From: Halonatronomonas sp964558325 | GTDB taxonomy: Bacteria; Bacillota; Halanaerobiia; Halanaerobiales; Halarsenatibacteraceae | Direction: 5' to 3' | Assembly (NCBI GenBank): GCA_964558325.1 | Contig: CAZLCX010000012.1 | Location: forward strand, 1 to 55,865 | Length of the DNA stretch: 55,865 bases | Shown here: positions 16,484-26,250 of the stretch, one piece after another | Layout: each line of letters opens with the position of its first letter | How positions within the stretch are numbered: the stretch's first letter is position 1 | Program-made: the position numbers and the translations under genes | Notes under the pieces: generated by a model | Seen by the model: the letters and a program-made list of their open reading frames with translations, nothing else | Databases searched by the model: none | Told to the model about the DNA's origin: nothing

Positions 16484-17425
16484 ATGTTTTCATTTATAGC
16501 CAGAAGAGCTTTATTGATTTTTATTACTGTTCTTGGGGCAGTAATACTTTTATTTATCTTATTTCAGTTTATGCCAGGTGATATGGCAACTATTTTGCTA
16601 GGACCTAGAGCCTCAGAGTCATTAGTCGAAAGTTACCGAGTTAGAATGGGGCTTGACCAACCAGTTTATATACAGATTGCCCGCTATTTAGGCAATGTTT
16701 TTAGAGGAGACCTTGGGACTGATGTTCTTAATCATTTACCAGTGAGTAGACTAATTATGAATGTATTACCTAATACCCTTGTGTTAGCCTTTTCTGCTAT
16801 TTTTATTGCCTGTTTGATAGGGATGCCTCTTGGAGTTTTTTCTGCTTCAAATCAAGGTTCCTTCTTTGACTATTTGACTGGAGTATTGTCAATTTCAATG
16901 ATAACTATTCCTCATTTTCTGGCTGGTATTTTATTGTTATTAATTTTTGCTGTCTATCTTGGCTGGTTTCCGGCAATGGGAGGAGGTCAGTCAGGTGACA
17001 TATTAAATCAACTTTACCATCTTGTTTTACCAGCGACAGCTTTAGGGCTTGGCTGGGTAGGTTATATTGCTAGATTAACCAGGGCTACAGTTTTAGAAGA
17101 ATTGAGAGCTGATTATGTCAGGACTGCCAGAGCCAAGGGTTTAAAGGAGAGAATTGTTCTTTATAAACATGTACTCAGATGTTCAATTATTCCAGTAATT
17201 GCTGTTATTGGGGTCGGATTTGGTAATTTAATGGGCGGAGCTGTTTTAATTGAAATAGTTTTTCATCGTCCAGGGCTTGGATATATGATTTATAAGGCTA
17301 TTTCAACGAGAAATTTTCCAGTTCTACAGGGGGGCTTGATAGTTGCAATTTTTCTTTATGCTCTTGCTAATTTTACAGCAGACCTTTCCTATGTTTATAT
17401 TGATCCAAGGGTTAGGGGTGAGTAA
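16484..17425 (+). CDS. ABC transporter permease, DppB family
   Basis: About 313 residues, six membrane segments. Starts F-I-A-R-R-A-L-L-I-F-I-T-V as in DppB/OppB/NikB, and has the coupling-loop (EAA) motif T-R-A-T-V-L-E-E-L-R-A-D-Y-V-R-T-A-R-A-K-G-L just before the last transmembrane segments. It forms the translocation pore with the next gene product. ATG 16484 is preceded by GGGGGGAGG; an in-frame TTG 51 bp upstream would add an unlikely tail ahead of the usual start. Next gene begins 2 bp after its stop. Confidence 0.92.
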   Translation: MFSFIARRALLIFITVLGAVILLFILFQFMPGDMATILLGPRASESLVESYRVRMGLDQPVYIQIARYLGNVFRGDLGTDVLNHLPVSRLIMNVLPNTLVLAFSAIFIACLIGMPLGVFSASNQGSFFDYLTGVLSISMITIPHFLAGILLLLIFAVYLGWFPAMGGGQSGDILNQLYHLVLPATALGLGWVGYIARLTRATVLEELRADYVRTARAKGLKERIVLYKHVLRCSIIPVIAVIGVGFGNLMGGAVLIEIVFHRPGLGYMIYKAISTRNFPVLQGGLIVAIFLYALANFTADLSYVYIDPRVRGE

Positions 17426-17427
17426 TT

Positions 17428-18312
17428 ATGACTAAAGAAAAGGCAGTAACTTTAAATAAATCAATGAAAAGAAAATCTAAAATTAAAAAGGTTATTAAAA
17501 GTCCCAGCGGTTTAGTAGGCTCAGTTTTAGTTTTATTAATAATATTAACAGCTATTTTTGCTCCAATTCTTGCTCCAAAGGATCCATTGCAGATTAATGT
17601 TGTTAATCGGTTTGAAAGGCCTGGTCCTGAGTTTAAACTGGGGACTGATGACATTGGGCGAGATCTTTTAAGCAGGTTAATTTTTGGCTCCAGAATAGCT
17701 TTAATTGTGGCTATTCCAGCAATAATTTTTGGTGTAATTTTAGGGTTGTTTTTAGGAATAACTGCTGGTTATAGTTCTGAAAAGGTTGACAGTTTTTTAA
17801 TTGTATTTTTTGATATTATAAGATCGATGCCGGCATTGATTTTTGCAATTGTAATTCTTGCAATGATTGGACCCAGCGTTTATGTTTTGCCGATAATTAT
17901 GGGGATTACTAGAGTTCCAATCTATGGAAGATTAATCAGGGCTTCAACTTTGATGATAAAAAATAATGAGTATGTTGTGGCTTCTCATGCACTTGGTGGT
18001 TCTAAAATGCGGACAATGTTTAAGCATATTCTGCCGAATGTCGTTGCCCCACTTTTTATTCAGGCTGCTATGGATATTCCTGTTATGATAACTTTTGAAG
18101 CTGGATTAAGTTTTCTTGGGCTTGGAGTACCACCTCCAGCGCCTAGTTGGGGTCATATCTTAAGGACAGGTTATTTAAATGTTAGAAATGCTCCCTATAT
18201 TGTAATTTATGGTGGTTTGGCTTTAATAATAGCCACCTTGGGTTTTACCCTGCTCGGAGAGACCTTAAGAGATGTCTTTGATCCCAGGCTGCAGCGTAAA
18301 GGTGAATTATAA
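17428..18312 (+). CDS. ABC transporter permease, DppC family
   Basis: 294 residues. N-terminal cytoplasmic basic segment, one TM, then an extracytoplasmic segment (A-P-K-D-P-L-Q) and the G-T-D-D-I-G-R-D-L-L-S-R-L-I-F-G-S-R motif characteristic of DppC/OppC, followed by five TM segments with the EAA loop (Y-V-V-A-S-H-A-L-G-G-S). Partner of the DppB-type permease immediately upstream. No ATPase subunit gene (DppD/DppF type) follows; the next gene is an MttB-family protein, so the ATPases must come from elsewhere. Confidence 0.92.
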   Translation: MTKEKAVTLNKSMKRKSKIKKVIKSPSGLVGSVLVLLIILTAIFAPILAPKDPLQINVVNRFERPGPEFKLGTDDIGRDLLSRLIFGSRIALIVAIPAIIFGVILGLFLGITAGYSSEKVDSFLIVFFDIIRSMPALIFAIVILAMIGPSVYVLPIIMGITRVPIYGRLIRASTLMIKNNEYVVASHALGGSKMRTMFKHILPNVVAPLFIQAAMDIPVMITFEAGLSFLGLGVPPPAPSWGHILRTGYLNVRNAPYIVIYGGLALIIATLGFTLLGETLRDVFDPRLQRKGEL

Positions 18313-18333
18313 TGAGAGGAAGGGTGCTTATTA

Positions 18334-19791
18334 ATGAAAATTTATGGTAATACTAGTTGTTCTCATCTTTTGTCTGAGTTGGAGTTAAATCAAATCCATA
18401 AGCTTAGTCTAAAAATACTGGCTGAAATTGGAGTTGAGATAGAGGATGAAGAACTGACAGTTAAGCTTAAAGCCAGGGGTTGTTTTGAAAAGAATGGCCG
18501 TTTATTATTACCAAGAGCATTAATTAGTGAAATTTTGAAAGAACAGGATAAAAGTCATCAGAAAAACAATTATATTGGTTTGAAATTTAAGAATCCTTTT
18601 TCTGGGGACGAGAAGACTTTTAAAAAAGGCCAGCTCTGGAGCCAGCCATTTGGGACTGTGGCTAAAACACTTGATCTTAAAATTAATCAGCCTAGAATTG
18701 TTAATGAGAATGATTTAATAGATTTTATTCACCTACAGAATAGCCTGGAGAATATTGATTTTACAGGGCCATCGGTAATCCCAGATGAATATCCTGCTAA
18801 ATTGAGGGAATTAAAGATGACTGAAACTGCTCTTCGTTACAGCAGTAAGACTTTCAGCGGGATTGCAGCTTCCAGGAGTCAGGAAATTGACTATATTATT
18901 GAGCTTTATAAAATTATACAGGACAACCAATCTGAACCGATTGGGGGTATTGGTATTTCACCTGAAAGTCCTCTGTCATATCCTAAGGGGATTACTGATA
19001 TCATATTTAAAGTTGTTAGGGCTGGAATTCCTATAAAAGTTTTAGTAGCACCTATTGCAGGTTTGACCGCTCCTTTAACTATTGCTGGTTCTTTAGCCCA
19101 AATGAATGCCAGCATGCTGGCTTTTACTGTTATTGCATCTATTTATAAATTTGAAGTGACCTTGTTTTTTTGTTCAAGACTTTCATTTCCAAATATGAGG
19201 AAGGCCTATTCAATTTGGGGCTTACCTGAGATTGGCTTAGGGAGCGCCGGAGCTGTTCAGCTTGCAAAATATTATGGATTCTTTTCAACTGTTTATGGAG
19301 TTTCAACAACTTCCTGTAATATTGATGTTCAGGCAGGCTATGAAAAAGCCATAAATGCTCTATTGCCAGCTTTAGCTGGTGCTAATATCCTTTCAGGAGC
19401 TGGAAGTCTGGCCAGCAATACCCTGGCCTCAAAAGGCCAATTAGTTATTGATAATGAAATAATTACTCTGGTTAAGAGAATTGTTAGCAGGTATGATGTT
19501 AATAACGATACTTTAGGTTTTGAAGTTATTGAACGAGCTATTGAAGATGGTAGTTTTATTGCAGACAGACATACTGTCGAGCATCTTAAAGCAGGAGAGG
19601 TTTACCACACTAAACTTGGTTTTGATAGTTTCTGGTATGAATGGCAGGAAGATGGTTTCCCTGAGATTTCAGATAAAGCAGAAAGAAAAGTTCAAGAAAT
19701 TCTGGCTAAGAAACCTGAACAACTATTGACTTCTGAGCAGGACAAAGCCTTTGCCCAGGTGATTTCAAAAGCAGAGAGAAATCTTCTTTAG
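18334..19791 (+). CDS. MttB (trimethylamine methyltransferase) family protein, non-pyrrolysine type
   Basis: 485 residues, soluble. The N-terminal L-S-x-x-E-L-N-Q-I-H-x-L-S-L-K-I-L-A-E-I-G-V-E-I and the interior G-S-L-A-Q-M-N-A-S-M-L-A and G-A-G-S-L-A-S-N-T-L-A-S segments are typical of the COG5598 family. The frame has no internal amber codon, so it is one of the pyrrolysine-free members. Characterised members of that kind demethylate glycine betaine, proline betaine or carnitine, passing the methyl group to a corrinoid protein; no corrinoid protein or activator gene is seen here. It follows the permease genes by 21 bp, suggesting the transporter imports its substrate. The substrate is a guess. 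Confidence 0.85.
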   Translation: MKIYGNTSCSHLLSELELNQIHKLSLKILAEIGVEIEDEELTVKLKARGCFEKNGRLLLPRALISEILKEQDKSHQKNNYIGLKFKNPFSGDEKTFKKGQLWSQPFGTVAKTLDLKINQPRIVNENDLIDFIHLQNSLENIDFTGPSVIPDEYPAKLRELKMTETALRYSSKTFSGIAASRSQEIDYIIELYKIIQDNQSEPIGGIGISPESPLSYPKGITDIIFKVVRAGIPIKVLVAPIAGLTAPLTIAGSLAQMNASMLAFTVIASIYKFEVTLFFCSRLSFPNMRKAYSIWGLPEIGLGSAGAVQLAKYYGFFSTVYGVSTTSCNIDVQAGYEKAINALLPALAGANILSGAGSLASNTLASKGQLVIDNEIITLVKRIVSRYDVNNDTLGFEVIERAIEDGSFIADRHTVEHLKAGEVYHTKLGFDSFWYEWQEDGFPEISDKAERKVQEILAKKPEQLLTSEQDKAFAQVISKAERNLL

Positions 19792-19830
19792 GCAATATTT
19801 ATCTGCTTTCAGGTTAGTGTTCCTTATGAA

Positions 19831-20919
19831 CTATAATTTATAAGCCAAAAATTGATTTTTACAGGGAGGTCCTTCAGCATACCAGAATACTTTGTTAGTA
19901 GGGTCGATTACCCAGGCAGCTCTAGTTAAAAATTTGTCGCTATAATCAGATTTTAAATCAGGATGCCTGCAGATAGAATGGGGTTGATTGAGGTGGTCCT
20001 GTAAAAATTTCTGGCCTGAAGTAGTTGAGATTTTAGAGGCTTCTTTTTCCAGGAATTTAGTCATTCTATTATGCCTGATTATAGAAGATGCCTTTCTTTT
20101 GTATTTTTCGAGATTGTTTGGTTCTGGTTCCTGGCTGGCGAATCGTTCTGATAAATAATGATTGGCATGGCTTAAATAATTGGTGGAATAGCTGATTTCG
20201 ATATCATCAGGTGTGGCTTCAATATTATAAATCTCTTTTTCGTCTGACAATACTAAATTAAAGCAGCCAGCCCGAGTTGCTCTCATGACTGCAGTTAAAG
20301 CATTTCCCAGGGTAGTTTGACGCAGGATTTCATCGATTATAATATAGGTGGGTACTCCTAATTGTAATTTGAGCCTGGGAACTGAATTCCAGCAGACTGC
20401 TATTCCTGATGAATTTAAACCTGCAGCAGCCAGCATACCAGGATAGGTATAAGAGATAATATCAGGATTTTGATCTGACCTTCTAATTAATATGAGATTT
20501 TTAAAATTATCATGCCATTCAAGGTAGTTATCCCAGGTCTGGCCGAGAATAGTTCTATTATTAAAGGTTGCATTGCCTGTGGCAGCAAAGGAAGTACAAT
20601 TATTGTTATTTATAAATAACTGTCTTTCTTCATTTAAAGAGATCATCAGGATATCACTAAAATCAACTTCAGCTCCTTCTGCAATTCCTTTCAGTTCAGC
20701 CGTAATTGCTGGAGAATAATTTTCAATGCTGGTAGAATAACTAGTTGAAATATTTCTCGTTTTATTAATATTATTTCCCTGGTGTTTAAACCAGTTATGG
20801 AAGAAGTCTATGGTCTTTTTTATTTCTACTTTAGACTTCCTGCCATACTGATATCCTCTCTCAGTTGAACTGCCATTTACCTCAATAAAGTCTGTATTAT
20901 CAAGTTTTTTATTTATCAT
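19831..20919 (-). CDS. Acyl-CoA:6-APA acyltransferase / C45 family peptidase-like protein
   Basis: About 362 residues. Starts with a region containing R-G-Y-Q-Y-G, followed by N-N-N-C-T-S-F-A-A-T-G near the middle of the first half. In this Ntn-hydrolase family the precursor cleaves itself before that Cys, which becomes the N-terminal nucleophile. Then N-x-T-I-L-G-Q-T-W-D-N and an A-G-L-N-S-S-G-I-A-V motif follow as in the family. Members cleave or transfer acyl groups on amides (penicillin-like, peptides, possibly peptidoglycan or signalling amides); the substrate here is unknown. GGAGG is placed 10 nt before ATG 20919; the upstream in-frame TTG is too close to it. It converges with the MttB gene. 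Confidence 0.82.
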   Translation of the reverse strand: MINKKLDNTDFIEVNGSSTERGYQYGRKSKVEIKKTIDFFHNWFKHQGNNINKTRNISTSYSTSIENYSPAITAELKGIAEGAEVDFSDILMISLNEERQLFINNNNCTSFAATGNATFNNRTILGQTWDNYLEWHDNFKNLILIRRSDQNPDIISYTYPGMLAAAGLNSSGIAVCWNSVPRLKLQLGVPTYIIIDEILRQTTLGNALTAVMRATRAGCFNLVLSDEKEIYNIEATPDDIEISYSTNYLSHANHYLSERFASQEPEPNNLEKYKRKASSIIRHNRMTKFLEKEASKISTTSGQKFLQDHLNQPHSICRHPDLKSDYSDKFLTRAAWVIDPTNKVFWYAEGPPCKNQFLAYKL

Positions 20920-21041
20920 TATTATCAAGCCTCCAGTAAATAGTTTAGGGGATTTTATATAACAATTATATCATTTAAATTTTGGATGGGCTAATCTGAC
21001 TAGAATTTTTATGATATAATAAGAAAATAATATTTAAGTAA

Positions 21042-22511
21042 ATGGAGGTGGCAATAATTAAAAAAACTCTATTTGTCATAATTTTTATTTGTTTATTATT
21101 TACTGGTTTTTTACAGATTCAGGCTAAGAATCATGATAGCTTAAGTTTTTCTCTGGATGAAATAATTCAAAAAAGTATTGTCAGTAATCGAATTCCTGGA
21201 GTTGCTGTTTCAGCTGCCCAAAATGGCGAGATAGTTTATTCCCGTGGTTTTACCGGTTCCTGGTCCAGGTCTGGCGAAAAAATTTCTACTGATACATTAT
21301 TTTATATTGGTTCAATTAGTAAATCTTTTACTGCCTTAGGGATTATGCAACTGGTTGAGGCAGGTTTGATTGATCTGGATAATTCAGTTCAGGAGTACAT
21401 TACTGATTTTCAGGTTGATGATAATGGTTTTGATGGTATGATTACTATTCGTCATTTACTCCATCATCGGAGTGGGCTTACTGAAAAAGAGTATTTTAAT
21501 GATTTGCCAGCTGATTTATCAATTGAGGCAGGTGTTAAGGATTTATATGGAATGAGATTAAGTTACAATCCAGGTGATGGTTTTAGTTATTTTAATCCTA
21601 ATTATAATATTTTAGGTTTAGTTATTGAAAAGGTATCAGGACAGAGTTATGAAAATTATTTAACTGAGAATATACTTCAGCCATTAGAGATGTTTAATAC
21701 TTATTTAAATAAAGATGATGCAGCTGGAGTGGTTTCAGGTCATGGTGCTGTATTTTCTATACCAATTAAGCGGGATGAAAAATTTAAAGTTTATAATTTG
21801 CCTTCTGGTTATATAGTTTCTAATATTAATGATATGTCTAATTATCTTTTGTATCAATTGTCCGGTGAATTTAAAGGTCGTCAGTTACTTTCAGAAGATT
21901 TCTTTGAAATTCTTCACCTTCCTTATGAAGGAGAACAGGGATATGGGATGGGCTGGAATAAAGGGACTAAGTTTGATCAGAAGCTGGTGGAACATGGAGG
22001 TTCCCTCTTTAATTACTCTGCTAATATGGCTTTATTACCTGATTCTGAAACAGGTGTTGTAGTGCTTATCAATCAGAATCATTTTATATATAATATTATT
22101 TCTAATAATCAGCTTGTAGATAATATACTTAAATTCATGATAGATCCAGGAATTCTGGCAGATGAGCTAAGTGTTATTCCCCTTGGGAATATTTTTTTAG
22201 TAATTATTATAATTGCATTTATAACAATTATTAAAGAAATATATGAGCTTATAAATTTAAATAAATGGGCACAGAAATTTGAAGTCAAATCTAGATTCAG
22301 AATTTACCTGGATATTATTTTAGATTTTTTAATTCCAGGGGTATTATTAATGGGCATTCCATTAATTATAATGAATCTCCTTGATCGAGTTTTATCTTTT
22401 GGCATAGCTTTAAATTTAATGCCAGGTGTTTTTAGCTGGCTTATTATTATTAGTTTATGTAGTTTGGTTAGGGGAGTATTGAAGGTTATTATATCAATTA
22501 AGAGTAATTAA
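21042..22511 (+). CDS. Beta-lactamase-family (class C/PBP4*-like) serine hydrolase with C-terminal membrane segments
   Basis: 489 residues counting from ATG 21042. Signal peptide (K-K-T-L-F-V-I-I-F-I-C-L-L-F-T-G), then an extracytoplasmic serine-hydrolase domain: I-G-S-I-S-K (the S-x-x-K catalytic motif), Y-F-N (the Y-x-N motif) and V-E-H-G-G (the H-x-G motif). After about residue 380 come three to four hydrophobic segments to the end. Proteins of this shape are peptide- or ester-hydrolysing relatives of PBPs; resistance to drugs is not implied. The ATG contains its own GGAGG a few bases later, so translation may start at ATT 21057 (7 nt after the site), giving M-K-K-T. TATAAT at 21015-21020 may be the -10 box. 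Confidence 0.88.
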   Translation: MEVAIIKKTLFVIIFICLLFTGFLQIQAKNHDSLSFSLDEIIQKSIVSNRIPGVAVSAAQNGEIVYSRGFTGSWSRSGEKISTDTLFYIGSISKSFTALGIMQLVEAGLIDLDNSVQEYITDFQVDDNGFDGMITIRHLLHHRSGLTEKEYFNDLPADLSIEAGVKDLYGMRLSYNPGDGFSYFNPNYNILGLVIEKVSGQSYENYLTENILQPLEMFNTYLNKDDAAGVVSGHGAVFSIPIKRDEKFKVYNLPSGYIVSNINDMSNYLLYQLSGEFKGRQLLSEDFFEILHLPYEGEQGYGMGWNKGTKFDQKLVEHGGSLFNYSANMALLPDSETGVVVLINQNHFIYNIISNNQLVDNILKFMIDPGILADELSVIPLGNIFLVIIIIAFITIIKEIYELINLNKWAQKFEVKSRFRIYLDIILDFLIPGVLLMGIPLIIMNLLDRVLSFGIALNLMPGVFSWLIIISLCSLVRGVLKVIISIKSN

Positions 22512-22646
22512 TTTCATTAAAATTTTAATTTTGCGACTTTTATTTTTATTATTTATATAGTATAATTAATTTAGTGAAAATTATAATAAAGTTTACGGGA
22601 TTGGTAAAGATTAATCTAAACTAATTTGAAGAAGGAGGTGAAGTAA

Positions 22647-23162
22647 ATGCCTTTAAAACAGGAACTTAATTGGTACAAAATAATTCCTGAGATAGACAAG
22701 ATTGTAGAAGCAAATGGTTTTAAGGAAGAAGAGTTACTGGAGATACTTCACAGCACTCAGGAATATATAGGTTATATTCCTTCAGAAGCTCAAGAAAGAA
22801 TAGCAAAAAAACTTGAAATATCACCTGCAAGAGTTAAAAGCGTTATTTCTTTTTATAATCATTTTACAGATCAACCCCGGGGTAAATATGAAATAGCTCT
22901 CTGTAAGGGGACAGCCTGTTATGTAAAGGGTTCAGAGAAGATAATTGATAAAATAAAGGATAAATATAACTTAGAAGCTGGAGAAACTACCGATGATGGG
23001 CTTTTATCTCTTGAAGTAGTTAGGTGTCTTGGAGCCTGTGGGCTTGCTCCTGTAATGACAATAAATGGGGAAGCATATGGCTTACTTAATCCAGAAAAAG
23101 CAATAAGAATTATTGAGCATAAAATTCAGAAAGCTAATATAGAGGAGGTGCAGATGAAATAA
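22647..23162 (+). CDS. hydC: NADH-linked [FeFe] hydrogenase subunit HydC (NuoE-like)
   Basis: 171 residues. A helical N-terminal part followed by a thioredoxin-like [2Fe-2S] domain: C-K-G-T-A-C-Y-V-K-G with two ligands and V-V-R-C-L-G-A-C-G-L-A-P-V with two more, as in NuoE/HydC. It carries an electron-transfer [2Fe-2S] cluster in trimeric hydrogenases and related NADH dehydrogenases. ATG 22647 is preceded by AGAAGGAGGTG. Its TAA overlaps the ATG of the next gene by one base (TAATG), so the subunits are translationally coupled. It heads the operon hydC-hydB-hydA; several AT-rich promoter-like sequences (TATAAT at 22561 and 22582) precede it. Confidence 0.93.
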   Translation: MPLKQELNWYKIIPEIDKIVEANGFKEEELLEILHSTQEYIGYIPSEAQERIAKKLEISPARVKSVISFYNHFTDQPRGKYEIALCKGTACYVKGSEKIIDKIKDKYNLEAGETTDDGLLSLEVVRCLGACGLAPVMTINGEAYGLLNPEKAIRIIEHKIQKANIEEVQMK

Positions 23163-26100
23163 TGGCAAGATTTAATTCTGTAGATGAAATTCAATTTTTT
23201 AGAGATAACCTTCAAAGTGAAAGTGAAAACAATCTCGACACTGAAATAGTTGTAGGTCTTGGTACCTGTGGGATAGCTTCTGGTGCTAAAGATACCCTGG
23301 AAGCTATTGAAAGAGAATTAGAGTGGAAAAATATTAAAGATATTAAAATTTCTCAGACCGGCTGCATGGGTTACTGTGTTGGAGAGCCTCTTGTTGAAAT
23401 AAGGCAGGGCGATGCCAGAGTCCTGTATAAAAATATAAAAGATTTTAAGGTGGAAGAATTACTTCAGCAGCATTTAATAGAGGGTAATATAGTTGAACGC
23501 TGGCAGGTAGATGAAGATTTAGATTTTTTTAAGGCCCAGGAGAGAATTGTATTAAAAAATTGTGGTCTAATTGATCCTGAGAGTATTGATGATGCAATTA
23601 AAAATGGAGCTTATAAAGGGTTAATTAAGGGAATTACAGAGATGGATCAGGAAGATATAGTTAATGAAATAACTGTTTCAAAACTGAGAGGTCGAGGCGG
23701 CGGTGGGTTCCCGACAGGCATGAAATGGAAATTTGCTTTAGATAGCCCTGGAGAGAAAAAGTATATTGTCTGCAACGCAGATGAAGGTGATCCAGGAGCT
23801 TTTATGGACAGGAGTATTCTTGAAGGAGATCCCCACCGGTTGATTGAGGGTATGGTACTTGCTGGTTATGCAATTGGTGCTAATTATGGTTATGTTTATT
23901 GTAGAGCTGAATATCCACTTGCTATTAAAAGATTGCGAAAAGCTATTGAAGATGCAGAAGAGTATGGATTATTAGGAGATGATATCCTTGGTTCTGGTTT
24001 TGATTTTGATTTAAGAATCAGGTTAGGCGCAGGGGCCTTTGTTTGTGGAGAGGAGACAGCATTACTGGCATCTTTAGAAGGTGAAAGAGGAGAGCCCAAG
24101 CCAAGGCCTCCCTATCCTCCCCAGAAAGGTTATAAGGGTTATCCAACAGTAATAAATAATGTAGAAACTTTAGCAAATGTTCCTGATATAATTTATAGAG
24201 GCAGGCGCTGGTTTAAAAGTATTGGAACTGAAGATAGTCCAGGCACTAAAGTTTTTGCCCTTGCTGGAAAAGTTAAAAATAATGGTCTGGTTGAGGTCCC
24301 GATGGGGACAAAGTTAGGGGACATTGTTTTTGATATTGGCGGAGGTTTAATTAATGATGGTAAATTTAAGGCAGCTCAGACTGGTGGGCCTTCCGGTGGT
24401 TGTATTCCAGTAGAACATTTAAATGTTCCTATTGATTATGATTCTCTAAAAGAGCTTGGAACAATAATGGGTTCTGGTGGATTAATTGTTATGGATCAGC
24501 AGGACTGTATGGTTGACCTGGCTAAATATTTTATTGATTTCTGTAAGGATGAATCCTGCGGGAAATGTACTCCCTGTAGAATTGGTACAACTCGAATGCT
24601 TGAGATACTGGATAAAATAACTAAAGGTGAGGGTGAACAGGAAGATTTAAACCTCTTATTGGATATGGGAGAAAAGATTCAGGATTCTTCTTTCTGTGGT
24701 CTAGGACAGACTGCACCTAACCCGGTAATAAGTACTGCCAGGTATTTCATGGATGAATACAGAGCCCACATTGAAGATAATTACTGTGAGTCTTCTAGAT
24801 GTGCCTCAATGTTTGATTCGCCCTGCCAGAATTCATGTCCTGCCAATGTTGATGTTCCTAAATATATTGACCTTGTAAGACAGGGCAGGTATAAAGATGC
24901 CTATAAAGAAATTCAGAGGGAAAATCCCCTTGTGCTTGTCTGTGGTAGAGTCTGCTATAATCTCTGTGAGCCTTCCTGTAATAGGCGTTCTTTAGATGAA
25001 GGTCTTGCTATTAGAGAGTTAAAACGATTTGTTAGTGATATAGTTCCTAAAATTGAGGGAGGATATCCAATTCCCAAAATTAAAAAGGAGAAGAATGAAC
25101 AGGTAGCAGTTGTTGGTTCTGGGCCGGCAGGCTTAACGGCAGCATTTTATTTAAGAAAACAGGGTTATCAGGTGAAAATTTTTGAGGCGAGTTCAGTCTT
25201 AGGTGGACTTTTAGCGGTAGGTATTCCAGAGTTTAGACTTCCTCAGGATAAGTTAAATGAAGAAATAACTGTACTGACGACAATGGGTGTAGAGGTTGAA
25301 ATAGAAACAGAAATTGGTAAAGATATTACTCTTGAAGAATTAAGAAAACAGGGTTATAAAGCAGTTTATCTAGCAGTAGGAACCCATAATGACATTGATA
25401 TTGGAATAGAAGGTGAGGAATTAGAGGGAGTATATAATGCTATAGAACTTCTTAAAAAGATTAATTTAGGGCAGAATATAGATATGTCAGGTAAGAAGGT
25501 AGCAGTTGTTGGTGGAGGTAATGCGGCTATAGATGTGGCTAGAAATGCTGTTAGAATGAATACTGATGAAGTAAATATTATTTATAGAAGAAGAAAAGAA
25601 GAAATGCCTGCTCATGGTGAGGAAGTTGAAGAAGCTGAATATGAAAAAGTTAATATGTATACACAGGTAAATCCTGTTAAAATTCTTGGAGAAGATGGAG
25701 TAGTAACTGGTTTAGAATGTGTTAGAATTGAAGAAGGTGATTTTGATTATTCAGGCAGAAGAAGGCCAAAAACTATTGAAGGTTCTAATTTTGAATTGGA
25801 TGTAGATATAGTTGTACTTGCAATTGGCCAAAATGTTGATGATGAATTTAATTCTGGTGATTTGAATATTGAAATGTCTGATAATAATTTAATTGAGGTT
25901 AATGAAAATAAACAGACAAATATCCCCTGGATTTTTGCTGGTGGTGATTGCATTACCGGGCCATCAACTGTTGTAGAATCTATTAAACAGGGTAAAGATG
26001 TAGCAAGAGAGATTGATATTTACTTAGGCGGAGATGGTGATATAATTTCTCCAAGTGAAGTTGAGAGAAAGGTTAGTGGAGAAATTCTTGAAGAAGAGAA

Positions 26101-26236
26101 GCCTCAGGTGAAAATGCCTAAAATATTACTTTCTCAGAGGATTAAAAGTTTTAGAGAAATAGAAAAAGGTTACTCTGAAGAGCAAGCTCAGGAAGAAGCC
26201 AGTAGATGTTTACGCTGTGATGTAGAGAATAAATAG
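23162..26236 (+). CDS. hydB: [FeFe] hydrogenase subunit HydB (NuoF-like) fused to a GltD-like NAD(P)H/FAD module
   Basis: 1024 residues. Thioredoxin-like [2Fe-2S] domain (about 28-105); NuoF core with the glycine-rich NADH/FMN region (K-L-R-G-R-G-G-G-G-F-P-T-G-M-K, about 175-190) and the G-A-G-A-F-V-C-G-E-E-T segment; SLBB; [4Fe-4S] ligands in S-C-G-K-C-T-P-C-R and F-C-G-L-G. Where other HydB have ferredoxin domains, a GltD-type module follows (about 546-1020): C-Q-N-S-C-P, C-Y-N-L-C-E-P-S-C with cluster ligands, an FAD site G-S-G-P-A-G-L, and a second dinucleotide site G-G-G-N-A-A-I-D. Such fusions are known in some anaerobes and likely add a second NAD(P)H site. Overlaps hydC by 1 bp; hydA starts 14 bp on. 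Confidence 0.93.
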   Translation: MARFNSVDEIQFFRDNLQSESENNLDTEIVVGLGTCGIASGAKDTLEAIERELEWKNIKDIKISQTGCMGYCVGEPLVEIRQGDARVLYKNIKDFKVEELLQQHLIEGNIVERWQVDEDLDFFKAQERIVLKNCGLIDPESIDDAIKNGAYKGLIKGITEMDQEDIVNEITVSKLRGRGGGGFPTGMKWKFALDSPGEKKYIVCNADEGDPGAFMDRSILEGDPHRLIEGMVLAGYAIGANYGYVYCRAEYPLAIKRLRKAIEDAEEYGLLGDDILGSGFDFDLRIRLGAGAFVCGEETALLASLEGERGEPKPRPPYPPQKGYKGYPTVINNVETLANVPDIIYRGRRWFKSIGTEDSPGTKVFALAGKVKNNGLVEVPMGTKLGDIVFDIGGGLINDGKFKAAQTGGPSGGCIPVEHLNVPIDYDSLKELGTIMGSGGLIVMDQQDCMVDLAKYFIDFCKDESCGKCTPCRIGTTRMLEILDKITKGEGEQEDLNLLLDMGEKIQDSSFCGLGQTAPNPVISTARYFMDEYRAHIEDNYCESSRCASMFDSPCQNSCPANVDVPKYIDLVRQGRYKDAYKEIQRENPLVLVCGRVCYNLCEPSCNRRSLDEGLAIRELKRFVSDIVPKIEGGYPIPKIKKEKNEQVAVVGSGPAGLTAAFYLRKQGYQVKIFEASSVLGGLLAVGIPEFRLPQDKLNEEITVLTTMGVEVEIETEIGKDITLEELRKQGYKAVYLAVGTHNDIDIGIEGEELEGVYNAIELLKKINLGQNIDMSGKKVAVVGGGNAAIDVARNAVRMNTDEVNIIYRRRKEEMPAHGEEVEEAEYEKVNMYTQVNPVKILGEDGVVTGLECVRIEEGDFDYSGRRRPKTIEGSNFELDVDIVVLAIGQNVDDEFNSGDLNIEMSDNNLIEVNENKQTNIPWIFAGGDCITGPSTVVESIKQGKDVAREIDIYLGGDGDIISPSEVERKVSGEILEEEKPQVKMPKILLSQRIKSFREIEKGYSEEQAQEEASRCLRCDVENK

Positions 26237-26250
26237 AAAGGAGGCAGATA

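Noticed and set aside
18334..19791. Pyrrolysine (amber) codon in the MttB-family gene
   Set aside because: The frame is open without any in-frame TAG, so this is a pyrrolysine-free member.
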